Shown here piece after piece: positions 24,659-33,377 of a DNA stretch of 64,000 bases. The translations under genes were made by a program, and so were the position numbers. The notes under the pieces are model-generated. The model was not told the origin of the DNA and searched no databases. It worked only from the letters and a program-made list of their open reading frames with translations. Location of the stretch: assembly GCA_044228045.1 (NCBI GenBank), contig JBGAVQ010000001.1:1-64000 (forward strand), written 5' to 3'. Source of the stretch: JAXLVB01 sp044228045. Its GTDB lineage: Bacteria > Bacteroidota > Bacteroidia > Cytophagales > Spirosomataceae. Numbering within the stretch: position 1 is the stretch's first letter; the number at the start of each line of letters is the position of its first letter.

Positions 24659-25165
24659 CTAACTACGCCTTAAATACTGCATCACTACCAGCACAAAGGT
24701 AGTAAAGAGGGTACTGGTGATGACTTTGAGGAGAGTCGGAAAAAACAAATCAATATTGCTGGCTTCTACATAAAACAGCAATAGGTGATGCGCTAAGGTG
24801 AGAATAAGTGTGTAAAGTAAAAACCAACGAAGCCCCATTGAGCGCAACGAAAGCGTCATGCGTTCTTCGTAGCCACGCTGTGGTGCTAATAGCCTGATTA
24901 TGAAAGGCCTAAGGTACGCCACAAGTGTGGTAGCGGCGGCGTGCATTCCTAATGTATTGTAAAAAATATCAATCAATATTCCCGTTCCAAAGCCTACTAA
25001 CAGTATGGTAATTGCAGCAGAATCGAAGGGCATCAATAGCACAACGCCGAGATAAACAAAGCAAAAAGCATAGTCAAACAAGACCAGATCCCGCACGAAG
25101 AATAGCTGCAAAATCACATAGAGCAAAAACGTGGCAACAAGTCTGAGTAAGTTTCCGGTAGTCAT
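24659..25165 (-). CDS. mreD: rod shape-determining protein MreD
   Basis: This inner-membrane protein belongs to the elongation complex. It has 168 residues with five hydrophobic segments. YDAFCFVYLGVVLLMPF-like segments and the conserved gene order mreB-mreC-mreD make the call. The sequence itself is weakly conserved across bacteria, so position carries most of the weight. The start lies 60 bases after mreC. Confidence 0.85.
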   Translation of the reverse strand: MTTGNLLRLVATFLLYVILQLFFVRDLVLFDYAFCFVYLGVVLLMPFDSAAITILLVGFGTGILIDIFYNTLGMHAAATTLVAYLRPFIIRLLAPQRGYEERMTLSLRSMGLRWFLLYTLILTLAHHLLLFYVEASNIDLFFPTLLKVITSTLFTTFVLVVMQYLRRS

Positions 25166-25224
25166 GAAAAGGCGTTAATTGTTAATCCTTATCCGTTAAA
25201 CGAATACTTCTAACCAATAAACCA

Positions 25225-26067
25225 TTACTTCTTAGCAGGCATAATGGGGGTTTCTAATTGTTCCTGTTCGTCTTTGAGTTTATTTTGAATGATATAAACA
25301 TAAGACAAATTTCTGAAATCGGTCAGTAAGTGCAAGCGTATGTCATGAAACGCCTTGTCTGGTTTTATCCCCAATTTTTTCACAATTCCTACCATAACCC
25401 CTGGTGGGTACACCGAATTATAGTTAGAAGTAACCACTGTATCCCCCATTTTTACTGATTTGGTGAGGGGTACGTCTAAGAGTTCAACATAATCAGGGTC
25501 AGTGCCTTCCCATTTTGCCGAACCGATGTCATTGGTTCGTTTAATTTTGGAAGATACCCTCATTTCACCATGCAAAATGGAGGTAATCACCGAAAAATGC
25601 TCGTTACAAGAGCGAATTGTCCCTACTACACCTGTTGGTGAGATTACCCCCATCCCGGGTTTCAGCCCGGCGGCAGTGCCTTTGTCAATAGTGAGGGTAT
25701 TATTAAACTGATTAACAGACTTATTAATTACCTTGGCCACTGTCATTACTTGGTAGCGGGCCGCCACTGCCGAATCAGCTTTGTAATTGGGTGTGCCTCC
25801 AATGCGTTGATTTTGCAAATATGCTACCAGCTGATTGAGGCGAGCGTTTTCGGTGGCTAAGTCTGTATTTACTTCTCGTAAGTTGGTGTATTCTCGTATA
25901 GCATTGGCCCCAGCTAAGGCTTTACCTGCGTAATAGTTTGAGGTGTTAAAATAAACCGCACTGGCATAATTATTATAGCGATAGACGCACCAAAAACTCA
26001 GTATCTCCAGCAAAGCGAACAAAATGAACGCCCTATTTCTGGTTATAAACTGAAGTAATTCTATCAC
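25225..26067 (-). CDS. mreC: rod shape-determining protein MreC
   Basis: The protein has 280 residues. An N-terminal transmembrane segment (about 12-32) anchors it in the inner membrane, a coiled coil follows (about 55-95, NLREVNTDLATENARLNQLVAYL), and a beta-rich periplasmic domain contains GVISPTGVVGTIRSCNEHFSVI and GDTVVTSNYNSVYPPGV. It links MreB to the peptidoglycan synthesis machinery. The end is enriched in charged residues (DEQEQLETP). It lies between mreB and mreD. Confidence 0.93.
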   Translation of the reverse strand: MIELLQFITRNRAFILFALLEILSFWCVYRYNNYASAVYFNTSNYYAGKALAGANAIREYTNLREVNTDLATENARLNQLVAYLQNQRIGGTPNYKADSAVAARYQVMTVAKVINKSVNQFNNTLTIDKGTAAGLKPGMGVISPTGVVGTIRSCNEHFSVITSILHGEMRVSSKIKRTNDIGSAKWEGTDPDYVELLDVPLTKSVKMGDTVVTSNYNSVYPPGVMVGIVKKLGIKPDKAFHDIRLHLLTDFRNLSYVYIIQNKLKDEQEQLETPIMPAKK

Positions 26068-26111
26068 AGTGAGCTATGGGATTTATGAAGGAAGTTTTTT
26101 TCAGGTATGCG

Positions 26112-26154
26112 GTTTAAAGTTTACAGTAAACCATTTTAACTGTAAACTTTAAAC
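26112..26154. repeat. 16-bp perfect hairpin between mreB and mreC
   Basis: GTTTAAAGTTTACAGT (26112-26127) is perfectly complementary to ACTGTAAACTTTAAAC (26139-26154), loop of 11 bases. On the minus strand it lies after the mreB stop and before mreC. It may reduce readthrough or stabilise the mreB message end. Confidence 0.8.
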
Positions 26155-26165
26155 TGTTTTTAAAA

Positions 26166-27191
26166 TTAGCTAATCAATACTGCTTTGTAGCGTTCAAGGT
26201 CTTTGAGTACCTCACCTGTGCCTCTTACAACAGCCCGTAAGGGATCTTCGGCAATATGGATAGGGAGTTTGGTTTTGGCTGCCAAGCGTTTGTCTAAGCC
26301 ATGTAATAAAGCCCCTCCCCCTGTCAAATGGATACCATTGTGATAAATATCTGCCGAAAGCTCAGGCGGCGAGATTTCGAGTGCTTTCATCACAGCTTCT
26401 TCAATTTTTGAAATAGATTTATCAAGGGCGTAAGCAATTTCAGAATACGTTACTTTGATTTCTTTCGGAATGCCTGTCATTAAGTCACGGCCACGGATTT
26501 CAAAGTCAACTGGCGGGTTTTCTAATTCGGGCAAGGCAGAACCTACTTCTATTTTAATTTGCTCGGCAGAACGCTCACCAATCAACAAGTTGTGTTCACG
26601 GCGCATATAGTCCACAATATCACGGGTAAACACGTCTCCTGCTATGCGGATAGACTGCTCGCACACAATACCCGAAAGCGCAATCACAGCAATTTCGGTA
26701 GTACCGCCCCCAATATCCACAATCATAGAGCCGTTGGGTTGCTCAATGTCAATACCAATACCGATAGCTGCTGCAATAGGCTCGTGCACCATGTAAACCT
26801 CCTTAGCACCAGCGTGTTCGGCAGAATCTTTTACGGCTCGTTTTTCTACTTCGGTAATCCCCGATGGAATACAAATGACCATTCGGTGCGAAGGTGTGAA
26901 AAATTTACTGCCCGTTTCTATCATTTTAATCATCCCCCTAATCATCAACTCAGCAGCAGTAAAGTCGGCAATTACGCCATCTTTGAGCGGACGGATGGTT
27001 TTTATATTTTCGTTGGTTTTTTCGTGCATTTGCATGGCTTTGTGCCCAATGGCCAGCACTTTGCCACTTACTCTATCTAAGGCAATGATAGATGGTTCGT
27101 CCACTACTACCTTGTCCTTGTGAATAATCAGCGTGTTTGCAGTGCCAAGGTCAATGGCAATGTCGCTGGTCAAAAAACTAAATAGTCCCAT
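26166..27191 (-). CDS. mreB: rod shape-determining protein MreB
   Basis: This actin-like filament protein directs cell-wall elongation. It has 341 residues. Nucleotide-binding motifs of the actin fold are visible: DLGTANTLI (phosphate 1), IVDIGGGTTEIAVIAL (phosphate 2) and LTGGGALLHGLDKRL (adenosine). The usual N-terminal amphipathic segment MGLFSFLTSDIAIDLG is present. It is first in mreBCD on the minus strand, and an upstream TAATTTTG (complement of 27244-27251) is a candidate -7 box. Confidence 0.97.
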   Translation of the reverse strand: MGLFSFLTSDIAIDLGTANTLIIHKDKVVVDEPSIIALDRVSGKVLAIGHKAMQMHEKTNENIKTIRPLKDGVIADFTAAELMIRGMIKMIETGSKFFTPSHRMVICIPSGITEVEKRAVKDSAEHAGAKEVYMVHEPIAAAIGIGIDIEQPNGSMIVDIGGGTTEIAVIALSGIVCEQSIRIAGDVFTRDIVDYMRREHNLLIGERSAEQIKIEVGSALPELENPPVDFEIRGRDLMTGIPKEIKVTYSEIAYALDKSISKIEEAVMKALEISPPELSADIYHNGIHLTGGGALLHGLDKRLAAKTKLPIHIAEDPLRAVVRGTGEVLKDLERYKAVLIS

Positions 27192-27720
27192 AATATGAGT
27201 CTCTTTTGGCTAACTTGTTGTTTACTTTGCAAAAATTAAAAAGCAAAATTACAGATTCTTACTTAAAACTATTTGAGAATCATGTAATTTTTAAATTATA
27301 CCTCCCTTATCGGCATTTCTTGCCTGATTTATGCCAATACATATCTGTTTTTGCTGCATTGATGATTTTTAGAGAAGTTCTATGACTCATAAGGACATCA
27401 GTAAAAGCAGAAGTGTTAATTTTTTTGGTTCTTCGTTGATTTATACGGGACGATGGTTGCCTTAGTTCCACTACGGTAGTTCCACTACGGGTGGTACACA
27501 GGTAACGGCAACCGCCATTGTCCGTGTCACCACTGGGGCGCACAGCCGGACACTTTCCGTATAAGTTGATAGTTGAACCATTTTTTTTATAAATATTTAG
27601 TATGCTTGCATACGGTTTTTTGAAATTTTGAGCATTATCTTCGCAACAAATACGACTATAAATCCCTCTTGTTGGTTGTTTATAAACTTCATCTGCTTCA
27701 AATCACAAACTAAAATAATA
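27192..27720. other. 529-base intergenic stretch with a GC-rich repeat-like block
   Basis: I see no supported gene. The block at about 27440-27560 is richer in G and C than its surroundings. It holds two copies of GTTCCACTACGG (from 27466) and short inverted repeats around CGGCAACCG. It could be a copy of an interspersed element. The rest is A/T-rich and serves as the upstream region of mreB on one side and the acyl-CoA dehydrogenase on the other. Confidence 0.4.
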
Positions 27721-28889
27721 TGAATTCAAGTGCTTTAACATTGCCCAGCATCAGTTTTCAACTGACCGAAATTGCAACATAGTACAGCAAAGTGCTCGTG
27801 ATTTTGCTAAACCAGACTTTTTGCCAGGGGTAATTGAAAGAGACGACAAAGATGTTTTCGGATGCGGCTAGTTCGTAAAATGGGCGGTTGGGTTTACCTC
27901 TGCGTTTGATGGTTGACCCTAAATATGGCGGCGGTGGTATGGATACCGTCAGTTATGTGTTGGCCATGGAAGAACTCTCTAAAATAGATGCTTCGGCATC
28001 GGTGATGGTTTCGGTTAATAACTCGCTGGTTTGCTGGGGCTTAGAGGCGTATGGCTCTGAAGAACAAAAACAAAAATACCTTGTGCCACTGGCATCGGGC
28101 CAAACGATTGGTGCATTTTGCCTTTCTGAACCCGAAGCTGGTTCTGATGCAACATCGCAACACACTACGGCTATAGACATGGGCGACCATTACTTGCTCA
28201 ACGGCACCAAAAACTGGATCACCAACGGCGGGCGGGCAGGTGTTTATTTGGTGATGGCTCAAACCCATCCCGAACTCAAGCATCGAGGCATCAATTGCTT
28301 GATTGTAGAGCGAGGAACACCTGGTTTCACGATAGGCAAAAAAGAACATAAATTAGGCATCAGGGGCTCCGACACGCACTCGCTCATGTTTACAGATGTG
28401 AAAGTACCCAAAGAAAATCGCATTGGAGCCGATGGCTTTGGGTTTAAGTTTGCCATGAGTACACTCAACGGGGGGCGCATAGGCATTGCTTCGCAAGCAT
28501 TGGGCATTGCTTCGGGTGCTTATGAGTTGGCACTTGCCTACTCAAAAGAGCGGAAGGCTTTTGGTAAGCCTATCAGTGAGCATCAAGCTATTCAATTTAA
28601 GTTAGCCGAAATGGCAACTAACATTGAGGCGGCTCGGCTACTATGCCTGAGGGCTGCTTACGAAAAAGACACTAAGCAAGATTATGTAAAGTCGGCAGCT
28701 ATGGCGAAGTTATTTGCCTCGAAAATAGCCATGGAAACTACCATAGAAGCTGTGCAGGTGCATGGGGGATATGGCTATGTAAAAGAGTTTCATGTAGAGC
28801 GGCTGATGCGTGATGCAAAGATTACGCAAATCTATGAGGGTACTTCAGAAATACAAAAAATTGTAATTGCTCGTGAAATGCTAAAATAG
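27721..28889 (+). pseudogene. acyl-CoA dehydrogenase with a frame-disrupted N-terminus
   Basis: From 27888 (TTG) onward the frame is intact and clearly an acyl-CoA dehydrogenase of the short-chain type: MVDPKYGGGGMDTVSYVLAMEELSKIDASA opens it, then SEPEAGSDAT, WITNG and the catalytic glutamate in YEGTSEIQKIVIAREML. The missing first 55 or so residues are still recognisable upstream but in other frames: FQLTE (frame of 27721), VQQSARDFAKPDFLPGVIERDDKDVF (frame of 27782) and VRKMGG (frame of 27871). Three single-base deletions near 27775, 27865 and 27887 would explain all of it. Sequencing error is possible; true pseudogenisation is the alternative. No intact start for the full protein is present. 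Confidence 0.85.
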
Positions 28890-28900
28890 AGGTTTTTTGC

Positions 28901-28957
28901 TCAAAAAAGCCCTTTTTTGATAGCGTATGCCCCTTTTGAGGGTGTGCGCTTTTTTTG
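28901..28957 (+). terminator. double terminator after acyl-CoA dehydrogenase
   Basis: A first stem TCAAAAAAG / CTTTTTTGA (28901-28920) is followed by AGCGTATGCCC / GGGTGTGCGCT (28922-28950) and a run of seven T. The second is a strong intrinsic terminator. Confidence 0.8.
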
Positions 28958-29049
28958 TTGTGTAAAAAAAAAATTATAGAATTATTAGTTTTGTACAAAT
29001 TTTTTCCTACTTTCGGGAAATCTTAGACCAGATACAACTTATTTCAGGA

Positions 29050-29973
29050 ATGGAAGATTATAATAAAATCATTGAATCGCTTGGTGTCAAGTACATTAAA
29101 TCAAGAAATATTCGGATTTTACAACCTATCCGAATCAAGAATTTCTACGACGTAGAAAACACCTTGTTAGTGCTTTATGACGGGGAAATTTCGTTTGGCG
29201 ATGGCGAAAAAGTAGAAGCTGGAGATATGCTTTTTATACCCGGAGGCAAAATGTTGAGTGTGACTTATGGGTCGTCGGACAAGCCAAAAGTAATTACAAA
29301 TGAAGAGTTTATGACTCATCGAGAGTTGTATTTTGACTCTGATAAAGAGGCCAGCCATATTGGTAAACTCTCTGGTTCGTTTGGTTACGTGGCTTTTGAG
29401 GCCAAAGTGTTTGACTCAGTCAACTTTTTTACTTCGCTTGATGTGCCGCCTTTTATTATTAAAGGCGAAGACGAACTCGCTCGTACTATTGGCCAAGTAT
29501 TGGCCGAAGAACTGGCCGATATTGCGGGTAAAGGTCGGGTACTCAAAATCAAAACTGAAGAAATTGTGATTGGGGTGGTTCGGTACATCTTGAAACACCA
29601 CCTGTTTGTAGAACAATTGGCAACCAACAGCACGTATTTCAAAGACCCACGATTGATTGATATTTTTGCTTATATCAAAGACAACATTGGCGGCGATCTT
29701 TCTAACAAAGTGTTGGCAAACGTAGCCAATGTTTCAGAAGATTACGTAGGACAATATTTTAAGATGCTAACGGGCATTAACCCCCAAGACTATATCGAAT
29801 ACCAACGCATGGAGTCAGCGGTGAGCTTGTTGCGAACCTCTAAAAAGAGCATTCGGGCCATTGGGGCTGAGGTTGGTTATAAAGACACGGCGTATTTTTG
29901 CCGCCGTTTTAAGATGATGTTCGGGATTCCAGCTGGCAAAATGCGCCGCAGAGAGTCGCTAATGAACCTATAA
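29050..29973 (+). CDS. AraC-family transcriptional regulator
   Basis: The protein has 307 residues. The C-terminal double helix-turn-helix (about 205-305) reads KVLANVANVSEDYVGQYFKMLTGINPQDYIEYQRMESAV and IRAIGAEVGYKDTAYFCRRFKMMFGIPAGKMRR, the classical AraC pattern. The N-terminal part includes a cupin-like beta segment (LYDGEISFGDGEKVEAGDMLFIPGG). The ligand is unknown. It is flanked by terminators on both sides, so it is probably transcribed alone. Confidence 0.88.
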   Translation: MEDYNKIIESLGVKYIKSRNIRILQPIRIKNFYDVENTLLVLYDGEISFGDGEKVEAGDMLFIPGGKMLSVTYGSSDKPKVITNEEFMTHRELYFDSDKEASHIGKLSGSFGYVAFEAKVFDSVNFFTSLDVPPFIIKGEDELARTIGQVLAEELADIAGKGRVLKIKTEEIVIGVVRYILKHHLFVEQLATNSTYFKDPRLIDIFAYIKDNIGGDLSNKVLANVANVSEDYVGQYFKMLTGINPQDYIEYQRMESAVSLLRTSKKSIRAIGAEVGYKDTAYFCRRFKMMFGIPAGKMRRRESLMNL

Positions 29974-30011
29974 ACAAAAGAGGTCGGTGCAAGCACCGAC
30001 CTCTTTTGTTT
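29974..30011. terminator. bidirectional terminator between araC-type gene and nfu
   Basis: A perfect palindrome, AAAAGAGGTCGGTGC and GCACCGACCTCTTTT with loop AA, is flanked by T-tracts on both strands. It serves two convergent genes. It contains the GGTCGGT word found in other hairpins of this window. Confidence 0.88.
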
Positions 30012-30024
30012 TGGTAAGCTTATT

Positions 30025-30618
30025 TTATACACCTTCGGCTATTACTTCTTTTACCTCAGGTACCATACGTGTTAGTAGGTTTTCGATGCCAGCTTTGAGC
30101 GTAATGGTTGACGACGGACACCCACTGCAAGAGCCTTGTAATAAAACCTTTACGATACCTGAGTCTTCTTGAAACGAATGAAAGCTGATGGCCCCACCAT
30201 CGGCTTCTACAGCTGGGCGGATATAGTCTTCGAGAATCCCCTTTATTTTCAGAGTGGTTTCGGTATCTTGCTCACCGTTGATGTGCTGTGCCTGAATGGT
30301 TGTTTGGGCGAAAGTTGGTTTTTTATCTTCAAAATATTTCTTCAAAAACTGTTTGACTGGTAGCAAAACTTCTTCCCACGGGGTAGCTTCATCTTTGGTA
30401 ATGGTGATGAAATTATACGAAATAAAGATACGCTTTACCCAGTCGAAACCAAATAACTCTACGGCTAAGGGTGAGTTTTTGCCTTCGGCAATGGCCTCAG
30501 AAGGAATAGCGTAATCAAACGAAGTGCCTTCCGGAACCAACTCAAAGTTCAATGCAAACTTCATAGAGTTGGGGTTGGGGGTGGCTTCGGTGTAAATGAA
30601 TATTTGTGGTTTCAGCAT
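30025..30618 (-). CDS. Nfu-type iron-sulfur cluster scaffold/carrier
   Basis: The protein has 197 residues. The N-terminal Nfu_N domain starts IFIYTEATPNPNSMKF and includes GFDWVKRIFISYNFITITKDE. The C-terminal NifU-like domain carries Cys164-x2-Cys167 (GSCSGCPSS), which binds the cluster between two monomers. It is expected to deliver [4Fe-4S] clusters to target enzymes in the cytoplasm. It is single, on the minus strand. Confidence 0.93.
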   Translation of the reverse strand: MLKPQIFIYTEATPNPNSMKFALNFELVPEGTSFDYAIPSEAIAEGKNSPLAVELFGFDWVKRIFISYNFITITKDEATPWEEVLLPVKQFLKKYFEDKKPTFAQTTIQAQHINGEQDTETTLKIKGILEDYIRPAVEADGGAISFHSFQEDSGIVKVLLQGSCSGCPSSTITLKAGIENLLTRMVPEVKEVIAEGV

Positions 30619-30710
30619 CTTTTTCGTGTTTTTCTTGAATCAACTTAGCAACAACGAAGTATCTAACTTAGTTTCGTTGCGGCACTACTTTTGTTGTTAG
30701 TAGTTGATTA

Positions 30711-31978
30711 TCAATCTTCTTCCAAGAAGTTCAACTCTCTTCCGTGTGTTTCGGCAATGGTAAAAACAGAGATATAAGCCAATACAAAACTAATAAGCCC
30801 CACTGCTGCCGCTGCATTGATAGTGCCAGCATCGGGTTTCAAAAAGTTAAACAAAAAAACCATCAATGTAGTAGAACCCCTCACCATATTAGGTACAGTA
30901 GTAGCCACCGTAGCCCTAAGATTGGTGCCAAACTGCTCTGCCCCAATGGTAACAAACATGGCCCAGTAGCCAATAGAAAAGCCAATAAGTGCAGCCAGCA
31001 CATAAACAGCTGAAGCATTTTTAACACCCCCAAAAAGCAGAATAAAAGAGAAAATCNNNNNNNNNNNNNNNNNNNNNNNNAAGAGAAAATCACAGTCAGT
31101 GTAGTCATCAAAATCACGACTTTGCGGCGAGATTTTAGCCAATGGCTAATGAAACCACTGAGCAAATCGCCGATAGAAAGCCCCACATAACCCCACATGA
31201 TTGATTTGCCCGGCTTTACTTCTTCAGAAACGCCTAAGGCTTGAGCAATTTCGTTACTAAACGTTAGTAAAATACCAATAGCAAACCAAGTAGGCAAGCC
31301 AATGCCTATGCACTTCAAATAACGCCAAAGCCGATTTGAATTGGAAAATAGCGAGAGAAAATCACCCCGAGTGACGTGTTTTTGGTCGCTGATGTTTTTG
31401 AACATTCCTGATTCAATAACCCCAACTCGCAAAAGCAACAAGGCTAAACCCAGGCCACCACCCATAAAATAAGCAGTACGCCAGTCGAACAATTCTACTG
31501 AAAAATAGGCTACTACTGCTCCAAGTAGGCCAATTCCAGCCACCAGCGAAGCTGCAATAGCTCGTAGTTCTTTAGGTAAAATTTCAGAAACTAAGGTAAT
31601 ACCTGCACCTAATTCGCCTGCCAAACCAATGCCAGCAATAAAGCGTAAAGCCATATACATAGTAGGATCTTGCACAAAGCCACAGGCAATATTAGCAAGC
31701 GAATAGGTAATAATAGAGCCAAACAATACCGAAAGTCGGCCTTTTTTGTCGCCCAAAATACCCCAAATAATGCCGCCAACTAATAACCCAAACATCTGCC
31801 ATTGCACAATGATAGCTCCTACATTTGATACTTCGTCGGTATTAAGGCCCAAGGATTTTAGACTGGGGATTCGGACAATGCTAAATAGTAGAAGGTCATA
31901 AATGTCAACGAAATAGCCCAAGGCTGCTACTATAACAGGTAAACTGAAAAGCTGCGCTAAAGATGATTTTTGTTTCAT
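30711..31978 (-). CDS. MFS transporter interrupted by a scaffold gap
   Basis: This is an inner-membrane major facilitator superfamily protein, sugar/organic-acid:H+ symporter type. GILGDKKGRLSVLFG is the loop 2-3 motif (G-x3-D-x-x-G-R), and RFIAGIGLAGELGAGITLVSEILP resembles loop 4-5 of the sugar/AAHS families. The gene contains 24 N at 31057-31080. Both sides of the gap carry AAGAGAAAATC; dropping the N and one copy gives 1233 nt, a continuous 410-residue frame reading TLTVIFSFILLFGG across the join. As printed the frame is broken. It lies downstream of the TIM-barrel, YciI and Gfo/Idh/MocA genes. Confidence 0.88.
31057..31080. other. assembly gap (24 N)
   Basis: The run of N is flanked on both sides by the 11-mer AAGAGAAAATC. 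This is the signature of two contigs that actually overlap by 11 bp and were joined with arbitrary N. Confidence 0.95.
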
Positions 31979-32011
31979 ACCATTGAAGGTGGATTAGGAG
32001 GTACTTATAGC

Positions 32012-32055
32012 GTCAGGCTGTGCGTCAGACCTTTGGTACAGACGCACAGCCTGAC
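32012..32055. repeat. 15-bp perfect hairpin upstream of the transporter
   Basis: GTCAGGCTGTGCGTC (32012-32026) pairs perfectly with GACGCACAGCCTGAC (32041-32055). The loop contains AGACCTTTGGTAC, which matches in 12 of 13 positions the reverse complement of the arm at 14054-14066. Confidence 0.85.
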
Positions 32056-32111
32056 AAATTTAAGAGTTAAACAAATGGTGTCAAACCAGAGGTATTAACT
32101 AATTTGTCTTG

Positions 32112-33002
32112 TTAAACATCACAAATCTGTACAGCCTTGCGGAGTGACTCTATCTGTCCAGCAGCGTCTTTAGGCGTAGGTACAAACTCTTGGCCCACAA
32201 AACCTTTGTAGCCAGTGTCAATGATGGCTTTCATGACGAGTGGGTAATTGAGTTCTTGGGTTTCATCTATTTCATGACGGCCCGGCACGCCTCCTGTGTG
32301 GTAGTGGCTGAAGTACTGATGATACTTGCGGATAGTGGCAATTACGTCGCCGTCCATGATTTGCATGTGGTAAATGTCATAGAGTAATTTAAAATAGTCA
32401 GACCCTACCATTTCGCACAATACAGCACCCCATTTTGTGTGGTCGCATTGATAGTCTTTGTGATCAACCTTTGAGTTAAGCAACTCCATTGTGAGAGTAA
32501 CTTTGTGTTTTTCAGCGGTTTTAATCACCCGTTGAATGCCTTTTTTGCAGTTCAGAAGACCTACATAGTCATCTAAGCCGTCTCGATTACCCGAAAAGCA
32601 AATGATGTTTTTAACCCCAGCATTGGCCGCTTTCGGAATGAGGTCTTCGTAAAAACCTGTGAGGGCATCGTGGTTTTGGGGTTTGTTAAAAAAGTTAGTC
32701 AACCCCATTTTGTCAGGATATTTGCCCCATCCAATGGCGCAAGTCAAGCCATATTTAGCCAGTATGGGCCATTCTTCTGGACCAGTGAGTTCGAGCGATT
32801 GCAAGCCGACTTCTTTGGCAGCTTTGCAGAGGTCTTCAAACGGAATAGAACCATAGCACCAACGGCAAGCCGAGTGATTGATGCGGCCTTTGAGGGCTGG
32901 TGGTAACGAAGCCTCAGCGGCCTCGAGGCGAGAAGCAAGGGGATTTGCCATAGCGAGTGTAGCTGCCAATGCAGTGTTTTTCAGTGCGTTGCGACGATTC
33001 AT
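32112..33002 (-). CDS. TIM-barrel sugar isomerase, hydroxypyruvate isomerase-like, secreted
   Basis: The protein has 296 residues. It starts MNRRNALKNTALAATLAMANPLA, a twin-arginine-like signal (RR followed by a hydrophobic stretch), so export is likely. The remainder is a xylose-isomerase-like barrel: ELTGPEEWPILAKYGL, NIICFSGNRDGLDDYVGLLNC, LTMELLNSKVDHKDYQCDHT, LLYDIYHMQIMDGD and HYHTGGVPGRHEID, carrying Glu, Asp, His and Glu candidate metal ligands. Hydroxypyruvate isomerase or a sugar epimerase are both possible. It is cotranscribed with YciI and Gfo/Idh genes. Confidence 0.82.
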   Translation of the reverse strand: MNRRNALKNTALAATLAMANPLASRLEAAEASLPPALKGRINHSACRWCYGSIPFEDLCKAAKEVGLQSLELTGPEEWPILAKYGLTCAIGWGKYPDKMGLTNFFNKPQNHDALTGFYEDLIPKAANAGVKNIICFSGNRDGLDDYVGLLNCKKGIQRVIKTAEKHKVTLTMELLNSKVDHKDYQCDHTKWGAVLCEMVGSDYFKLLYDIYHMQIMDGDVIATIRKYHQYFSHYHTGGVPGRHEIDETQELNYPLVMKAIIDTGYKGFVGQEFVPTPKDAAGQIESLRKAVQICDV

Positions 33003-33037
33003 GTTTTGATTGAATAGGTTTAGTTTACAGAAATAGA

Positions 33038-33328
33038 TTAAACAGTTGCCACCCTAAATGGCTTTACTTCTATTGTTTGCCAAATACCATTCGTAATGTA
33101 AGGCTCGGTTTGATACCACTGATCAAAATCAGCTTGGGTTTCAAAGTCAAGTATCATTACAGAGCCAATCATCTTGCCTTCGTCTGACAAGATAGCCCCA
33201 CCGATAATAAAATTTCCAGTGTCTTTCAATTTTTTGGCACCTGCCAAGTGCATTGGCCGTGCTGCCATGCGTCGGTCAATGGCTGTTTCGTCAGTACCGT
33301 CGTAGGCATGAATAAGGTATTGGGGCAT
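33038..33328 (-). CDS. YciI-family protein
   Basis: This is a small ferredoxin-like-fold protein of 96 residues, with YLIHAYDG at the N-terminus, HLAGAKKLKDTGNFIIGGAILSDEGKMIGS and the final FVATV-type end (FRVATV). His and Asp residues of YciI proteins (the DxxH-like pair) are present as RPMHLAG. A role as a small dehydrochlorinase-like or accessory enzyme is unknown. It is located between the isomerase and the Gfo/Idh oxidoreductase in the same direction. Confidence 0.8.
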   Translation of the reverse strand: MPQYLIHAYDGTDETAIDRRMAARPMHLAGAKKLKDTGNFIIGGAILSDEGKMIGSVMILDFETQADFDQWYQTEPYITNGIWQTIEVKPFRVATV

Positions 33329-33377
33329 TGGGTATGGGCTTTGAGTTGTGCGAAAATATAAACTTTATCTCACCTTT

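Noticed and set aside
27307..27543. A 78-codon minus-strand frame upstream of the acyl-CoA dehydrogenase
   Set aside because: It runs through a GC-rich repeat-like block, has no recognisable motif, and its N-terminal half follows duplicated 12-mers. I treat it as non-coding.
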